Below, one piece after another: positions 61,412 through 64,000 of a stretch of DNA of 64,000 nt (its first letter is position 1; each line of letters begins with the position of its first letter). The notes under the pieces were generated by a model, which searched no databases, was not told where the DNA came from, and was given only the letters and a program-made list of their open reading frames with translations. This stretch comes from Eubacterium uniforme (GTDB lineage: Bacteria > Bacillota > Clostridia > Lachnospirales > Lachnospiraceae): positions 1 through 64,000 of the forward strand of contig NZ_FUXZ01000002.1 of NCBI RefSeq assembly GCF_900167115.1, read 5' to 3'. The translations under genes were made by a program, and so were the position numbers.

Positions 61412-61936
61412 ATGAAAAAACTTGAAGATTATGTAGTAAGTATTCCTGATTTTCCAAAAGCAGGAATTATATTTAGAGATGTAACATCAATTATAAGTGA
61501 TAAGGATGGTCTTAAACTTGCAATTGATAGTTTGGTAGATAATGTTAAAGATTTGGATTTTGATATAGTAATTGGACCTGAATCAAGAGGTTTTATATTT
61601 GGTATGCCTGTTGCTTATAATTTAGGTAAAGCATTTGTTCCAGTAAGAAAGCAGGGAAAACTTCCTAGAGAAGTTATTAGTAGAGAGTATGACCTTGAAT
61701 ATGGTAGTGCTATTATTGAGATGCATAAGGATGCCATAAAACCTGGTGATAAGGTTGTTATTATAGATGACTTGATTGCTACAGGTGGAACAATCGAGGC
61801 AATTATAAAAATGGTTGAAGAACTTGGTGGTGAGGTTGTAGGAATCTCATTCGTTATGGAACTAAAAGGGCTTAATGGTAGGGATAAGCTTAAGGGATAT
61901 AATGTAACATCTTCAATTGCTTATGAAGGAAAATAA
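61412..61936 (+). CDS. apt: Adenine phosphoribosyltransferase
   Basis: 174 residues. Adenine salvage with PRPP. The PRPP-binding motif is VVIIDDLIATGGT; the N-terminus YVVSIPDFPKAGIIFRDVT is typical, and RKQGKLPREVISREYDLEYG is the flexible loop. Length is normal. GAGAGG precedes the start, 52 bp after recJ, and relA follows after 37 bp. Confidence 0.96.
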   Translation: MKKLEDYVVSIPDFPKAGIIFRDVTSIISDKDGLKLAIDSLVDNVKDLDFDIVIGPESRGFIFGMPVAYNLGKAFVPVRKQGKLPREVISREYDLEYGSAIIEMHKDAIKPGDKVVIIDDLIATGGTIEAIIKMVEELGGEVVGISFVMELKGLNGRDKLKGYNVTSSIAYEGK

Positions 61937-61973
61937 TGTTGGGGTAACACAATATAAATTAACGGAGAACTTT

Positions 61974-64000
61974 ATGGATAATGAAAACATTATGCAAAAC
62001 ATTATAGAGCATAAGGAGTTTAGTGATAGTAATGATATTTCTTCTAATCTATCACCTGAACAATTATATGATAACCTTATTAAGATTATAAAAATGTATC
62101 ATCCATCTGATGATATTTCTATGATTGAAAAAGCATATAATGTTGCAAAAGAATGTCATGGTGAACAAAAAAGAAAATCTGGCGAACCATATATTATTCA
62201 TCCATTATCAACAGCTATTATTCTTGCAGAATTAGAACTTGATAAGGAAACAATTGTGGCTGGCCTTCTTCATGATGTCATCGAAGATACAACAATGACA
62301 AAAGAAGAGGTTACAGAGATATTTGGTGATGACGTTGCTCAGCTAGTTGATGGTGTTACAAAACTTACTCAGTTATCATATGATACTGATAAGGTTGAGG
62401 AACAGGCTGAAAACTTACGTAAGATGTTTCTTGCTATGGCAAAGGATATCAGAGTTATATTAATTAAACTTGCTGATAGACTTCATAACATGAGAACTTT
62501 ACAGTTCATGAAACCGGAGAAGCAGAAAGAAAAAGCAAGGGAGACTATGGATATTTATTCTCCTATTGCTAATCGTCTCGGTATTTCAAAAATTAAAACA
62601 GAACTTGATGACTTATCACTTAAGTATTTAGAACCAGATATTTATAATACTTTAACAGAAGATGTAAGTAGAAGAGTTGAATATAAAGAAGACTTCATTA
62701 ATGAACTTATGAATGAAGTTAGAACATATATTGAAGAAGCAGGTATTAAGGCTGAAATTAATGGTAGAGTTAAACATTATTTTAGTATTTATAAAAAGAT
62801 GATTACTCAGGATAAGACATTAGATCAGATTTATGATATATTTGCTGTTCGTATTATAGTTGATAATCTTAGAGACTGTTATGCAGCTCTTGGTATTATC
62901 CATGAGAAGTATACGCCAGTTCCTGGTAGATTTAAAGATTATATTGCAATGCCAAAACCTAATATGTATCAGTCGTTGCATACAACTTTAATTAGTAAGG
63001 TTGGTCAGCCTTTTGAGATTCAGATTAGAACTCATGAGATGCATAGAGTTGCTGAGTATGGTATCGCTGCTCATTGGAAATATAAAGAGAACATATCAGG
63101 TGGTGGAGATAACGAAGAAGAGAAACTTAGCTGGTTAAGACAGATTCTTGAGTGGCAGAGAGACTTTGAAGATAATAAGGAATTTATGTCTCTTCTTAAG
63201 GATAATCTTAATCTTTTCTCAGAACACGTATATTGTTTTACACCTAATGGTGATGTTAAAACACTTCCTGCAGGTTCAACACCTGTTGATTTTGCATATA
63301 TGATTCATAGTGCCGTTGGTAATAGAATGATTGGTGCAAGAGTTAATGGAAGAATGGTAAATGTTGATTATAAATTACAGAATGGTGATAGAATTGAGAT
63401 TGTTACATCTCAAAATTCTCAGGGACCAAGTCTTGATTGGCTTAAGATTGTTAAAAGCCCACAGGCTAAAAGTAAGATTAATCAATGGTTTAAGAGTGTA
63501 AATAAAGAAGATAATTTTCTACGTGGTAAGGATCTTCTTGAAAAGTATTTAAAGAGTAAGGGATATAATCCATCCGATGTATTAAAACCAGAGTATACAG
63601 ATGTTTGTGTACGTAAGTATGGATATAAAGAGTGGGATGCAATTGTTGCGGCTATTGGTCATGGTGGACTTAAGGAAGGACAGGTTGCAAACCGATTACT
63701 TGAAGAATATGAAAAGATAAAAGCTAAAGATAAAGTACTAAGTGATCAGGACATTATCGATAGCATTAATAATAGTGAAGCAGCTACTAAAACTAAGGAG
63801 AGAGTATCTAAAGGCGGCATTGTTGTTGAAGGAATTCATGACGTTGCTGTTAGATTTTCACGATGTTGTAGTCCTGTTCCAGGTGATGAAATTATAGGTT
63901 TTGTTACTAGAGGAAGGGGCGTTTCAATCCATAGAACGGATTGTATTAATATTCTTAATCTACCTGATTTTGAAAGAAACAGACTTATTGAAGCGACTTG
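61974..64000 (+). CDS. relA: RelA/SpoT bifunctional (p)ppGpp synthetase/hydrolase, 3' end outside window
   Basis: At least 675 residues, open to the right edge. The start at 61974 has CGGAG 8 nt upstream. The HD hydrolase domain is near residue 80-110 (IIHPLSTAIIL, LLHDVIEDT), so hydrolase activity is likely. The synthetase domain has YIAMPKPNMYQSLHTTLI, a TGS domain has AGSTPVDFAYMIHSAVGN, and the regulatory RFSRCCSPVPGDEIIGFVT region is just reached. Only the final ACT part is missing. It makes and breaks the stringent-response alarmone. It directly follows apt, as usual. Confidence 0.95.
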   Translation, partial: MDNENIMQNIIEHKEFSDSNDISSNLSPEQLYDNLIKIIKMYHPSDDISMIEKAYNVAKECHGEQKRKSGEPYIIHPLSTAIILAELELDKETIVAGLLHDVIEDTTMTKEEVTEIFGDDVAQLVDGVTKLTQLSYDTDKVEEQAENLRKMFLAMAKDIRVILIKLADRLHNMRTLQFMKPEKQKEKARETMDIYSPIANRLGISKIKTELDDLSLKYLEPDIYNTLTEDVSRRVEYKEDFINELMNEVRTYIEEAGIKAEINGRVKHYFSIYKKMITQDKTLDQIYDIFAVRIIVDNLRDCYAALGIIHEKYTPVPGRFKDYIAMPKPNMYQSLHTTLISKVGQPFEIQIRTHEMHRVAEYGIAAHWKYKENISGGGDNEEEKLSWLRQILEWQRDFEDNKEFMSLLKDNLNLFSEHVYCFTPNGDVKTLPAGSTPVDFAYMIHSAVGNRMIGARVNGRMVNVDYKLQNGDRIEIVTSQNSQGPSLDWLKIVKSPQAKSKINQWFKSVNKEDNFLRGKDLLEKYLKSKGYNPSDVLKPEYTDVCVRKYGYKEWDAIVAAIGHGGLKEGQVANRLLEEYEKIKAKDKVLSDQDIIDSINNSEAATKTKERVSKGGIVVEGIHDVAVRFSRCCSPVPGDEIIGFVTRGRGVSIHRTDCINILNLPDFERNRLIEAT

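Noticed and set aside
1-64000. CRISPR array, tRNA or rRNA genes, or prophage
   Set aside because: No regularly spaced repeats, cloverleaf sequences, rRNA segments or phage structural genes were seen on reading the window.

Overview
The window is AT-rich, Gram-positive-type DNA with strong AGGAGG ribosome sites and frequent TTG starts. Gene content points to the class Clostridia, most likely the family Lachnospiraceae: a SCIFF peptide with its maturase, a hisZ plus short hisG pair, a DUF5717/DUF5716 pair, a fused SecDF, and a recJ-apt-relA run. The family is an inference from gene content; I cannot name a species.

Layout. 1-3.2 kb is an accessory patch: the 5' end of one IS110-family element cut by the window edge, a secreted papain/C39-like cysteine protease, and a complete second IS110-family element whose non-coding end carries two stem-loops as expected for a bridge RNA. 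3.2-4.5 kb holds two tandem paralogous small exported proteins and a convergent small membrane protein, separated by a 20-bp bidirectional terminator. 4.6-9.2 kb is a histidine run (hisZ, hisG, hisD, hisB, hisI). 9.2-15.4 kb is a housekeeping run: a B12-binding-type radical SAM protein, its DUF2344 partner, a minimal RNase E/G, a DUF308 membrane protein, tgt and yajC. 15.7-19.2 kb has a secreted leucine-rich-repeat protein and a convergent orphan membrane protein. 19.4-24.0 kb is leuB-ilvD-ilvB. 24.0-26.5 kb is serC-serA behind a strong promoter and a highly structured leader. 26.6-31.4 kb is a MarR regulator with a heterodimeric ABC exporter. 31.4-37.4 kb has a DUF1015 protein, glgB, an MscS channel, a small export-type membrane protein and a membrane-anchored exported protein. 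gltA (minus strand) and rarA (plus strand) diverge at 39 kb. 40.5-46.1 kb is the DUF5717 / DUF5716 (actin/Hsp70-like) / TPR cluster, followed by valS, folC, an unlisted-type 52-residue small gene and a zinc-ribbon TPR membrane protein. 52-55.4 kb has an ABC ATPase with its permease and a YhcC-type radical SAM protein. 55.4-64 kb is the SCIFF peptide, its maturase, secDF, recJ, apt and relA, the last running off the right edge.

The genes work together mainly in amino-acid synthesis (His, Leu/Ile/Val, Ser), protein export (YajC, SecDF), RNA and translation functions (Tgt, RNase, ValRS, RelA) and drug or peptide efflux. The parts least explained by known biology are the DUF5717/DUF5716/TPR cluster with its zinc-ribbon TPR neighbour, the four-hairpin serC leader, the two IS110 bridge-RNA candidates with an unusual 29-bp inverted repeat, and several promoters whose transcripts begin inside or next to a hairpin. 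No tRNA, rRNA, CRISPR array or prophage was seen.
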